Positions 54,001 through 63,349 of a DNA stretch of 64,000 nt are shown here, piece after piece. Position 1 is the first letter of the stretch. Each line of letters starts with the position of its first letter. The notes beneath the pieces are model-generated. The model was not told the DNA's origin and did not search any database. It worked only from the letters and a program-made list of their open reading frames with translations. Source of the stretch: Babesia bovis T2Bo (lineage: Eukaryota > Apicomplexa > Aconoidasida > Piroplasmida > Babesiidae); contig NC_010574.1 of the NCBI RefSeq assembly GCF_000165395.2, forward strand, positions 682,001 to 746,000, read 5' to 3'. The translations under genes and the position numbers were made by a program.

Positions 54001-55812
54001 AACTCGCCTCAGGACATGAAGCCATCGGGTGCTGTTAAGGTTAATATCGTATCGCGTGATGGTTACAGTGGCAACTCTGTGATCAATGACATTCAGGAAC
54101 CACTTCGTGACGTCTTTGCTAAGATGGGTGCTGATGGTGTGGATGTTAAATCACTGGCTGGTGCCAAATTCAAGGTGGTCATTGATGGCCTCGAAAAGAC
54201 ATGCAGTTTACCCACTCTTGACCACCTTCTCACATCGGTGTCGATGCAGGATATTTTGACAACTTGTGGAATCCATGATTTCAACCATTGCCATGACTTC
54301 ACCTTGTATTTCGATAGTCTTCTTGGTGGTGACAATGGGCCGCACCGCTCACCTGTCAAGCTAGAAGTGGATCTTGATAACAAGGTTGACAGCACCAAGA
54401 ACGTTGACTTCTCTTCTGATGTTGACCTCAGTGGAGGTGCTCTTGACTTCCTAAAGAGCAAGCCTAACAGTCACATATTCTTCGAGATGGAAGGCAAGGG
54501 CTTCCGCGAATTTATTGAGGTTGACACTGAGAAGTTCCGTCAGCTTCTGAAGGCTCATCCAAGCGTTGTTGACCTACTACTTCGTATGGGTATTCCTCAA
54601 GAACACCTCGGTGGCGTTGATTGTTTGAAGATTATCCTTTCCACATTGTCCCAGGTACTACAAGGCCATCAGCAATTTAGCGTTAACAACAGCGGTACCA
54701 AGGCGACCTTTAACCCTGACGAGCCGTTAAGCACTCACAAGTCGATAATGGACGTATCGGCTGTTCTCAAGGATCACCCTGACCAGGATGTTAATGTCTC
54801 TGTTGAATTGGCCAATGGCAATACAAAGAGTTTTACAATCCCCAACCGTGAATTCCTTCATGCATTGAATGGTGGTCTAAGTTTCAAGAACGTTGCTCTT
54901 TGGGGCTTATCGCAGGCTGAGGCTGACCAGATTACGGACATTAACTTCAACACTGCACCTATAGGCGGTGTGCCTGAGGATATTACTCTGGAAGGCTCAA
55001 ATAATGATGACATGGAAGTACCTTCTGAGAGCCAGAAGGCTGGTTCCACGGACAAGAAGAATGCTCACCAGAAACGTAGGGATTCGACATCTTCTGAATC
55101 ATCTGACACTGAAAGCACGACAAGTACGGAATCTAGTACATCGAGTCAAAGTTCGCCCAGTGAAGCGCGCAAGTCAATGAACGCAGGTGTAATTACCCCT
55201 GATACACTTCTAAGGGATGTGCCTATTATTTCTAAAGCTATAAAGGACCACAAGCACAACGTGAAGTTCATTGTGGGTCTAAATGACGGTAGTGATCCTT
55301 TGGAGTTGCTCGTTAAGGGTACTATGCTAAAGGGTGATAACTTTAAGACTGCCAAGATTTCGGATATGTTGGGTTTCTTCCTGCCGCGTGATCAGCTGTC
55401 AAGCATCGCATCTATTTCTGTTCAACTAGTTAATGATAGTCATCGTTTCTTCGTTCCACTGGCAGAACACAACCCTATTATATTACCAATTATGGCTGCT
55501 GACCACCCACAGAACTGCAAGATCCAGGAATTCAAGAATGCTTGGAATCCTCAGGAGACAGAGTACCGCCAACTGACTCTGCAGAAGGCTATGCAGGAAT
55601 ACGGCAGGAAATACAAGATATCTAAGAACGTCCCGCCAAGGGCCGCGTATCTTTTACGTAAGGAGCCTGGTAACAACTTATTGGCGGAGATATTGTTTGA
55701 CGAGGAGCATCCGGCGGATGAACGTGTCCTTAACATGAATATCGGCAAGCCCATTTCTAATGGCAGTACATTATTCCTTCGTTACAAGTCAACTGGTGAG
55801 CTCGTTATGTAA
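48079..55812 (+). CDS. Giant secreted modular protein with repeated two-cysteine, beta-grasp-like units
   Basis: Three exons (48079-48205, 48241-48530, 48568-55812) with 35- and 37-base introns give 2,553 residues. A signal peptide opens it (SFVRRSILLLAFVLGLRSVS). No transmembrane segment or GPI signal is seen at the C-terminus, so it is probably soluble and secreted or in an organelle lumen. The body is a chain of units of about 80-130 residues. Many have strand-turn-strand, helix, strand patterns like a ubiquitin-type beta-grasp (for example YEIPISYTGDDGKVHRFSVY then DQQIEDLIADEI). At least five units in the second half share I-x-G-x(4)-C, then S-M-x-D-I-L-x-x-C-G (for example FKVVIDGLEKTCSLPTLDHL at about residue 2007). 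A Ser/Thr-rich run lies at about 2309-2340. I do not recognise a named family, and FAINT and other piroplasm domains are not evident. Confidence 0.8.
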
Positions 55813-56017
55813 GCTTAACATTAGCGAACGCTGGTTGAAATGTTGCTTGAACCGGTATAATATAATTTTAGCACTTAAAATTCATTTATCGTCTTGCGTA
55901 GTGTAATGTGTATTGAGTTGCCATCCCCGTTGTACACATTGGATGATCACTAAAAAAATATTTGTATATTTCACTGTAGTCATGTTTTAAAATATATTTG
56001 TTATGTAACACACCGCT

Positions 56018-56917
56018 ATGAGTGTACTAGACCACTTTTATAGCGCGTTAGGTATCATTTTGGAGTCTAGTTATTATATCATCGGAGCAGGTACTTTGTA
56101 TATAATCATTAAGGTGATTGAATTTAAAGTCTTAGGCAGTACACTGGCTTCTGAGGATCTTTTTGCTAAGCGTGTCAAGCCTGACTATTGCCTAGTGCTT
56201 GATCTGGACGATACCATCTTACATTCAGTTAGTACCCGTGGTAACAATGAGACTTCTTCGGTTGCGCTTACTGTGGGCAATCGAACGCTCAACTTCGTTG
56301 TTTACAAGCGACCTCATTTGGACACGTTTTTGATGGAAATGCGCAAGTATTATGAGATTGTTTTGTACAGTACTTCAAGGCGCAGATACGTCGACGCCTG
56401 TTTAAGTGATGCTTGTGTTAACCATTTGATAGATCGGAAATTATATCGCAGTGACTGTTTCTTAGATGCCAATGGGACCTACATAAAGGATCTTTCTAAG
56501 GTCAGTAGTGACATGTCTAAGGTTGTTCTTCTAAACAATCCACTTATGGAAGGTTTTCCGGATTTACCTAATGTGGTACCTATAGACAGTTGGTTTGGCG
56601 GTTTATCGGATACTGCGTTGCTAGATGTGATGCCGTTTTTAAAAGCGTTAACACAATTGGACGACGTCCGTTATATATTGGGACTTAGGTGCTCCGATAA
56701 CCGTGGATACTCTGGGCAGCTTCCTGTATGTAGCCCAGATAGTGGCGAAGCCTCAGACGACTCGCCACGTGCAGGAATGTTACCGGAGATTTCTGATGAC
56801 ATGGATAACTGGGACGTCATAGGCGCTCGCCTGACAACGCGTGTTAAGGAGATTTTCACGAATATGGGATTCAACACTGACAATCCAGTTACACCCGTAT
56901 CATCCAATCAGATTTAA
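56018..56917 (+). CDS. NEM1: Nem1/CTDNEP1-like membrane phosphatase (NIF/FCP1 domain)
   Basis: A single exon of 299 residues. An N-terminal hydrophobic segment (SSYYIIGAGTLYIIIKVIEF, about 18-37) should anchor it in the ER or nuclear membrane. The HAD-type catalytic motif DLDDT lies near residue 63 in CLVLDLDDTILHS. Substrate-loop and domain signatures follow: KRPHLDTFLMEMRKYYEIVL, VVLLNNPLMEGFPDLPNVVP and IDSWFGG. The family dephosphorylates lipin (phosphatidate phosphatase) to control membrane lipid synthesis and nuclear shape. The partner Spo7 is not in this window. An acidic, Ser-rich C-terminal tail follows the domain (SPDSGEASDDSP). Confidence 0.87.
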   Translation: MSVLDHFYSALGIILESSYYIIGAGTLYIIIKVIEFKVLGSTLASEDLFAKRVKPDYCLVLDLDDTILHSVSTRGNNETSSVALTVGNRTLNFVVYKRPHLDTFLMEMRKYYEIVLYSTSRRRYVDACLSDACVNHLIDRKLYRSDCFLDANGTYIKDLSKVSSDMSKVVLLNNPLMEGFPDLPNVVPIDSWFGGLSDTALLDVMPFLKALTQLDDVRYILGLRCSDNRGYSGQLPVCSPDSGEASDDSPRAGMLPEISDDMDNWDVIGARLTTRVKEIFTNMGFNTDNPVTPVSSNQI

Positions 56918-56928
56918 ACGCTGGATTG

Positions 56929-57210
56929 ATGTTTAGGTCATATTGCAGAATGGTTTCGAAGTCCATCGTGGAGGAGCGGCTGCGCTCAATGTTGTCTCCG
57001 CAATTTCTTAAGGTCACTGACAACTCTGGTGGATGCGGCGCTGCTTTTAACGCTTACATTGTATCGCAACAATTTGAGGGTAAGGGCCTGTTAGATCGTC
57101 AGCGGCTTGTGAACAGTGCGATCGCTGCTGAGATGCCGCAGATACATGCCTTCACCATGAAATGCCTTACTCCTGGTGAATGGGAGGCTAAGAACCGACC
57201 TGAGGAATGA
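56929..57210 (+). CDS. BolA family protein
   Basis: 93 residues from the ATG at 56929; a second ATG at 56950 would give 86 and starts closer to the domain. The whole length is a BolA fold: VEERLRSML, LKVTDNSGGCGAAFNAYIVS, FEGKGLLDRQRLVNSAIAAE and IHAFTMKCLTPGEW. The SGGCGA loop Cys and the late His in IHAF are the usual cluster ligands. BolA proteins pair with monothiol glutaredoxins around a 2Fe-2S cluster and regulate iron homeostasis or mitochondrial cluster delivery. The sequence resembles the cytosolic BOLA2 type in its C-terminus. It starts 12 bases after the Nem1 stop. Confidence 0.9.
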   Translation: MFRSYCRMVSKSIVEERLRSMLSPQFLKVTDNSGGCGAAFNAYIVSQQFEGKGLLDRQRLVNSAIAAEMPQIHAFTMKCLTPGEWEAKNRPEE

Positions 57211-57975
57211 TTCTTACCATTGTAAAATTTTAGATTAATAGAAGAAGCTTTGTGTTCATTTAGGAATGCTAGATGGACGGCTATCTTTCTGATATGGGTA
57301 CGGCTGAATGTTAACAGTACTCCATTAAACAATGCCTTAATTTCTATAATCACACTCGAAAATATAGATTTTTTATATAGTGGCACGGAAATGAGTTATT
57401 ATAACACAGAAGTGCCATTATGTTGACGCATGACTTTAGTCGGTCTTAATAGACCAAGGGGAAATACGCGTGTATTCTTCATTATCATGTAGAACAAATT
57501 GTGGAATCATAGAGAAGAACATATATACAGTTAAACATAGATTCATGGGTTAGATATTGAGTGATTCAGTACCATTTCTTACGTGGTGTGCATCGTGTGT
57601 GTGCCACGACGGGGATAGGACCCGCCTCCGTTGCCTCAGTGATACTATGTGCTACATGATTGAATTTTCCCGGAAGGGCCCGAGATTTAATTACTATATG
57701 TAATAGATCTCAATTCATCGGTATTTACTACGACTCCAGGTTAGTTTTACCTTGATGCTCTTCTCTGGGTCTCATGGCCTCTGACTCGCGTCGTTCTTCT
57801 ATGTTTCTTTTCGATAGCATTCATCTGATATTGTATTGTATAATGATTTTGGTTCATAAAAATTACTTGTAGACATTATGTTTTAGGCCTTCCGGTAAGG
57901 AGCTCGTCAGCGTCTTATAAGCGCTGAATCTGCATTCGCATTTCTTCTAGCGAATTTCGCTTCCCTATCGTCAAA
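57211..57975. other. Intergenic region
   Basis: About 765 bases. Near 57265-57423 a stretch of about 50 codons is open on the plus strand (NARWTAIFLIWVRLNVNSTP at its start), preceded by an acceptor-like TTTAG, but no start or upstream exon fits. A GC-richer patch at about 57590-57680 resembles part of a tRNA arm, but does not fold into a tRNA. Confidence 0.4.
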
Positions 57976-59052
57976 ATGGACTTCGAGGAGCTTAAAATAT
58001 TTAAGAGCTGGGATCAGGTGAAGCCTTACTTCACTAATCCCTCTCTTATTACTGTTGAGGCTTTGTTTGTATTGTTGACTTTGTGCAATGTGTACGTCCT
58101 TCACACTTTATTTGTGACTGTGATTGCCGCTCCCGTATTCATTACGTGGTGGCAGTTAACTCAAGGATTGGTAACAGCTTATCTTTTGGGTGACTTTGGA
58201 ACAATATACCCTAAGTTGGCCTACTTCCCTGCTGTAAAGATTGACGTCAATTTGTTGAAGACATTGGCCATGCCCACTGTCGCATACGTTGCTATGTTGT
58301 GCTCGACCAACATTATGCTCTGCAAGGCTCCTTCTACTGCTGCATTCCCTATTTTGGCCTCTGGAGCTGTTGCTGCTCACCATGCTGCACGTTTCATCGC
58401 TTGCGGAGAGGAGTACATGCCTATGCGTTGGAAGGCTATTGGTTTCTTGTTATTGGCTTTTGTTATTGGTGCTACTGACAAACACATAGCTCCTGGTAAC
58501 ATCATCACTGTAGCTTTTATCTATGCTTTCTTGGCTGCTGTCTTCCGTGCAGGTTTCATGGAGCGTGCTCTTCACATTGTTGGTGGTCGTGGCAATGCTC
58601 TTCACAACCACCAGCACTTTTTGGGTGCTATGATCTTGCCTTTTGTATTCTTGGTTAACGGTGAGCTCAAGGTTTTGATCAACACTCTTCCTTGGGATAT
58701 TACTGCCGCTAGAACTTGGCAAGTTTGGGGGTGCTTCGTCGCTGTCGGAGCTCTCCCCTTCGTTAAGAACGTAGTGTCCAACAGGTTAATCCGCCAGACT
58801 GGTCAAGCTCCATGGCGTATGCTTGAGCTTATTGCTGTTGCCCTTTTGTTTATCATCGGTTCTGTAAAGCAGAGTCCTTCGTGGCAAGTGGTCCTAGCCA
58901 CCATTTTCGTCATTGTTGGTCGTTTCCTGGGTGCAGTAGATGTCATCAGGAACTTACAATACGCCCGTGATGCAGCTTCTCTAGGTCCCAACTCATCAGA
59001 GCCATTTTTGCAAAAGGATGAAGCAGCTCTAGTTCAGGAGATGGAATCCTAG
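57976..59052 (+). CDS. DMT-superfamily transporter, nucleotide-sugar/TPT type
   Basis: A single exon of 358 residues with about ten hydrophobic helices and short loops, ending in a polar tail (EPFLQKDEAALVQEMES). The first hydrophobic block (EALFVLLTLCNVYVLHTLFV) and a PAP-like APSTAAFPILASGA helix fit the SLC35/triose-phosphate translocator fold. A later GFMERALHIVGGRGNALHNH connects to a helix pair rich in Gly and Phe. Codon use is biased, which suggests good expression. Members exchange nucleotide sugars (GDP-Man, UDP-Gal) in the Golgi or ER, or sugar phosphates in plastids. Substrate cannot be read from the sequence. There is no plastid leader, so the Golgi/ER is likelier. Confidence 0.82.
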   Translation: MDFEELKIFKSWDQVKPYFTNPSLITVEALFVLLTLCNVYVLHTLFVTVIAAPVFITWWQLTQGLVTAYLLGDFGTIYPKLAYFPAVKIDVNLLKTLAMPTVAYVAMLCSTNIMLCKAPSTAAFPILASGAVAAHHAARFIACGEEYMPMRWKAIGFLLLAFVIGATDKHIAPGNIITVAFIYAFLAAVFRAGFMERALHIVGGRGNALHNHQHFLGAMILPFVFLVNGELKVLINTLPWDITAARTWQVWGCFVAVGALPFVKNVVSNRLIRQTGQAPWRMLELIAVALLFIIGSVKQSPSWQVVLATIFVIVGRFLGAVDVIRNLQYARDAASLGPNSSEPFLQKDEAALVQEMES

Positions 59053-59426
59053 ATCATTTTTACAGCTGTTCTACGTGAGTCAACTCACAGGTCTAGACAA
59101 CTCAACACACTTCAGTGTACTCAGACCGTGGAAATTTTTGCGGATTCGCAGATAACCTATAGATAGTCCATTCTAATAAGTTAATTAACATTAGATTGGA
59201 CTAGCGTTTTGAGTAACTCGCGTATCTAAGAATTAATAGTTATGTGCATATATCTGTTATTGTTCTGTATTATACTCTGGTAGCATCATGTCTGATCTAC
59301 CAATCATAAATGTAGTTCATTGATTGACATCTTCCATTCAACATTTTGCAATGGACGATATCAACTATACAAATGAGACATTAGTTTACATTAAAGAATT
59401 CATGCCGGATAGGTCCATTCCGATTA
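59053..59426. other. Intergenic region between convergent ends
   Basis: About 375 bases between the 3' ends of the transporter and the PARP-like gene. A plus-strand ATG frame of 37 codons (59351-59464) runs into the PARP-like coding end and is probably chance. No RNA gene was found. Confidence 0.45.
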
Positions 59427-61141
59427 CTAATGATAAGCATGGTCCACAGACTGCTCATGCATGATTGAAAGCTCCCCTTTCAAATCAATATTTGGGAAGA
59501 CCTCTTGCAAGGGCTCCTTACAAGCAGTACTACTAACTTCAGCACGGAATCTGCAATGACGCAACCATGCTCTAAGATAATCTGCTGGGAGCAACGTGTT
59601 TTTCAAGTAAGCGGCAAAATGCTCAGCCCACTTTAGCTGGTTGAGATGACGTTGGTTTTCAGTCTGTTCTGCCACTATGATCTCTACTGAACTCTGTATT
59701 GATGTATGCAGATCATTTAACGAAGCCTCCAGATTCTCATAGCAGCTGACCTCCACACGCTCACAGTTGTCTTCTACTGTTTTTTCTATTGATTTTAACT
59801 GCTCTAACAGCTTGTTGAGATACTCTTTGCGACGGGTTACAGTTTCACTAGAATGCTGTTGCATCTCGTATATAGCCGAGTCATATGCATTTGCGATGGG
59901 TATAAACCTGGTAGATCCACTGCCCTGCGATCCCTGGCCGTGGATATGCCCCGATGTGCACAATTGGCATACTGGTAGATGGCATACAGTACAGTACATG
60001 GTGTAAACCTTGGATGGGTGAAGCCTGCATTTGGCAACTGGCCGTGGCATCTGGAGGCGATATAGTTTAACGGATAATAACCTACCTTATTAAGAGGTAC
60101 CCTAATGTGTCTGGAAACTACCTTGTGTGAGTGTAGCTTCTCATCGCACTTTTTACATATCTTCGCAGTGTCAGAAGCGCAGTATAGAGTTGCAGCATCA
60201 TTCTGGCAACTATCGCAAAGTGGAAGAGCAAACGTCTCCTCAGCAGATGGATCACATTCGAATTGTATAAGGTACTTAGGTAATATCTGCGATGCACCGT
60301 AAACAATGTAGTCCTTGCGGAATGCATACTGAGGGAGTACACCCTGCGGAAATACATCGTCTTGTAGGTGTTCCACCGATAGAGTGTCATCACTACCACG
60401 AGGGACCAGTGTGACATCAAGGAAATTGTTGTTCTCGCTACTCTCTATATAAACACTGTCATACTCCACTGGCATAGACAGCCTCACTCGCTGCGCCTCC
60501 ACCTCGTCCGCCACTGATATAGATTTTCCCAGTGCTACAGTGTATACAATTCCTAGACAGTACACCTACCAACATCGCAAACGAAGTACTCATATATACG
60601 TTTATCTCCATACATCATATTTGTAGTAGTTGCATTTTTCGGTGGAAGAATTTTACCCTGGTTGTCCAAAGCACCTACAGATTGCTACAACAAACATTGC
60701 CAACTTACCACTCTGGGTCTCTGCTTGCTGCGCATCCCTCAATGTTGATCGTGTCAACGGTAAGGTGGAGCATCTGGAAAATGTGACTCACGATGAATCA
60801 ACCTACTTTATATTGCCGATGCTGACCTTGAAACCATTGGAACCAATGTCCATACCACGGGTGCAAACATCCTGGACTGAATTGTTCCTATCGAGAGTCT
60901 CAGCGTTAATGAATGCTTCAACTATGGGCGCCGTCTACAGCAATTTTATACAACACATTTACGTAAAAGACCGCCCTAAACAATCACATACCTGCGCCCA
61001 TCTGCTAAATACAGATATTGCATCTGGTTTAGTAATATTCCATGCCTGTAAGAGGTTGACCCTTGATGTCCTACATCGTAGCTGCAAAGCGAATTCCAGG
61101 ACGTTCCATTCGTCCCCGTCACGAGCTACTGGGTTCCGCAT
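59427..61141 (-). CDS. PARP4-like (probably inactive) ADP-ribosyltransferase domain fused to tandem B-boxes and a coiled coil
   Basis: Six exons (60992-61141, 60807-60934, 60709-60773, 60570-60674, 60086-60534, 59427-60050); introns are 33-35 bases except the first, 57. They give 506 residues. Residues 1-245 follow the end of the PARP4 catalytic domain: TRGMDIGSNG, then FVCDVALGK (C147-K153), PVEYDSVYIES and DYIVYGASQILPKYLIQFE, matching CDVALGK, PGYDSV and VVYKTNQVKMKY. Two B-box zinc fingers follow: C256, C259, C268, C276, C279, and C307, H310, C319, C322, C327, C330, H334. A coiled coil lies at about 365-440. There is no RING finger. The catalytic His of the HGS motif seems to be Ala in RWAQTAP, and the GxYF Tyr is not found, so the domain may bind but not transfer ADP-ribose. 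The ATG at 61141 is the first in frame. An additional N-terminal exon cannot be excluded. Confidence 0.75.
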
Positions 61142-61375
61142 TCGGTAAAATTAAGTCTTATATAATGTGTGTGGATTAAAAGAGAATTATGTCATGTATC
61201 ATGTATTAAGGATAGGGTGTATCATGATTATTTTATCAGTTGCAATGTAATTGGATATTTTAAAGTATAATGTATAGAGCGTTAACTAGATTTTATGGAA
61301 AAGTTAATTAATTTATCGTAATAAGACACACTATGAACATGATCATGGAATGTGTATTATGACCCTGCCTTCACT

Positions 61376-62164
61376 ATGACTCGACATAGTAAGAATAATA
61401 CCGCGAATCCCATATTTACATACCATGAGAGAAAGAATGTAAAGGATTTTAACACACAAAGGCAGCGCTTAGGTGCTGATTCCATGAGAAGATGCGAACA
61501 GTGTTGGCTTTGTCTATCTACTGCTGAAAAGCCAGTGTCGACATCACATGGTTACGTCTACTGTAAGGAATGTATATTGAAATGCTTTGAAAAACAGATG
61601 GATGAATACAAACGCGAACATGAACGTTATGTGAAGCTACAGCAAATAGATCATATGCGGAAGGTTGAAAAACTCGAAGAGTTACAGGAAAGCAAGAAGC
61701 GGCAGTTAATAGACACCGGCGTATACGGAATAAGTGGCATCAAGAAATCCAAAGGTGAAGGAAAAGAGTCTACTGTAAAAGATAGTAGCTTTTGGGTAGC
61801 CGGAGTATCAGGAAATTCAAAAGGGGACGAAACATCTACATCTTTACCTGAACCGCCAAAGAAGATATTAAGATGCCCAATTACAGGTAAACCCCTAAAG
61901 ATTAAAGAATTAGTGGATATACATCCAGATCTTAGTGAAAATACTGACAATGGCGATCCTATATGGATATGCTCTGTATCGCAAAGACCTATAGGTCATA
62001 AAGAAGTCATGCTAAATCGATCTACAGGACGGTTAGTGTTGCGACGATATATTGAGGTATGCAACGATATGGATACAAAGTATATAAAGTTGATTCCTGG
62101 AGGTACTGCATTCTCCGCCCACAATAATGTCATTGCTAAGAAATACAGAGAGGCCTTGCTTTGA
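61376..62164 (+). CDS. NOSIP: NOSIP-type U-box E3 ligase homologue
   Basis: A single exon of 262 residues; human NOSIP has 301. The start MTRHSKNNTANPIFTYHERK is nearly the NOSIP start (MTRHGKNCTAGAVYTYHE). A split U-box follows: CWLCLSTAEKPVSTSHGYVY and KECILKC in the first half, then a charged linker, then LRCPITGKPLKIKELVDIHP and ICSVSQRPIGHKEVMLNRST in the second half. NOSIP is a nuclear E3 ubiquitin ligase. In most eukaryotes it is found with the spliceosome, so that role is likelier than nitric oxide signalling, which apicomplexans lack. The first in-frame ATG is used; the frame also opens at a GTG slightly upstream. Confidence 0.9.
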   Translation: MTRHSKNNTANPIFTYHERKNVKDFNTQRQRLGADSMRRCEQCWLCLSTAEKPVSTSHGYVYCKECILKCFEKQMDEYKREHERYVKLQQIDHMRKVEKLEELQESKKRQLIDTGVYGISGIKKSKGEGKESTVKDSSFWVAGVSGNSKGDETSTSLPEPPKKILRCPITGKPLKIKELVDIHPDLSENTDNGDPIWICSVSQRPIGHKEVMLNRSTGRLVLRRYIEVCNDMDTKYIKLIPGGTAFSAHNNVIAKKYREALL

Positions 62165-63349
62165 TCATACTGTGGTTTTACAACACCTGTATCTTAATGT
62201 TTATTTGGCTTCAATATGAAAAACGGTATTCCCTTAATGATATATCCCATTTATATGCACACTTATAGATAAGCATCGTATTTGATCATATAAAAGTGCG
62301 ATAGCCAACTACAAGAAGCGGTGCAAACAGATGGAAATAAAAGTACATTAATCGGTGTAACCGAATAGATTCTGCACATCTGTAAATAAAACACAACATT
62401 GTTGTCAATATGTGTAGCAATGAATATTGTAGAAGGGGCAATAAACAAGTATCCCCGCAAGGTAGCCGCACTGGACTACATCCCTAAAGGAAACTAAGAA
62501 TTAGCAGACATAGGACTTTCAAATGTAATAATAACCGAATTATATTATTAATCTAACTGCCTCATCCTATTAACTAATTGCATTGTCCTATTCTAGTGAC
62601 TGCAGGGCCTTCGTATTGTCTTCTGGTACACATCAGCCCCAATAATATTGGTGGGTACTCAATCGAATGATTTCAAGTTCTGCATCATTCGATATCCACT
62701 TCTTTTTAGTGGGATCTGTATATTAGAGCGTTGTAGCATTCATCCTCAATGTATTACCTGTAGTGATGCAACCGTGTTGCTACATGTTTGCTCTAACACG
62801 TGTCGTGTGCGCGTTCCATTAATTCACTCTAATGGATGTTTTATTATGCTTAACGTTCGATTGCCATTGGATATGATACTCTGATTATTCTGTGGCATCC
62901 AACATTCCACTGATTGTACCATCTTTTACCTGATCAACTCAAGCTTGTATATTCGTGTATATAGGCTTAGGTTTTTATTTATGAATGCTCGAATGAACGT
63001 AGCATTTGTTATATTTTGGCTGGCTTATTAAAATAGCTCTCTATTCGTGGAATCTTTACGTTTTTATTCTGGGACATGCGGGTAGTTGTTTATACACCCA
63101 TTGCTGTGTATACTCATTTATCTCACATTGTCAATCATTTCGTTATCTCTGTGGATAAATAAGGTTATAAATCTAGCGGATTCACTTTTGTAGATGCATT
63201 TCAGTTTCTGAATTCACAGTCAAGACCTGGACTTTTATCGAAGTGACAGTATATTCCATATACATTGTCAAAGTTTAAATGGTCTTTCATATTCTATTTC
63301 ACGGTGGTAATTTTGATGTAACGGGATACTATTACATTTTGTTGTCATA
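62165..63349. other. Intergenic region
   Basis: About 1.2 kb, AT-rich. A 25-codon plus-strand frame at about 62427-62500 (MNIVEGAINKYPRKVAALDY) looks protein-like and has an acceptor-like GTGTAG just upstream after a 36-base intron-sized gap. I could not complete a gene around it. The right part is the likely promoter of the Met/Pro-rich gene. Confidence 0.4.

Noticed and set aside
48079..55812. FAINT/DUF529 repeats in the giant protein
   Set aside because: The units lack the FAINT pattern of aromatic strands; no match by eye.
57590..57680. A tRNA-like GC-rich stretch (CGGGTCCTATCCCCG on the minus strand)
   Set aside because: The T-loop lacks the TTC sequence and no acceptor or anticodon arm pairs at the right distance.
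60630..61148. Plus-strand 172-codon open frame
   Set aside because: It is the shadow of the N-terminal exons of the PARP-like gene on the other strand; no ATG near its start.
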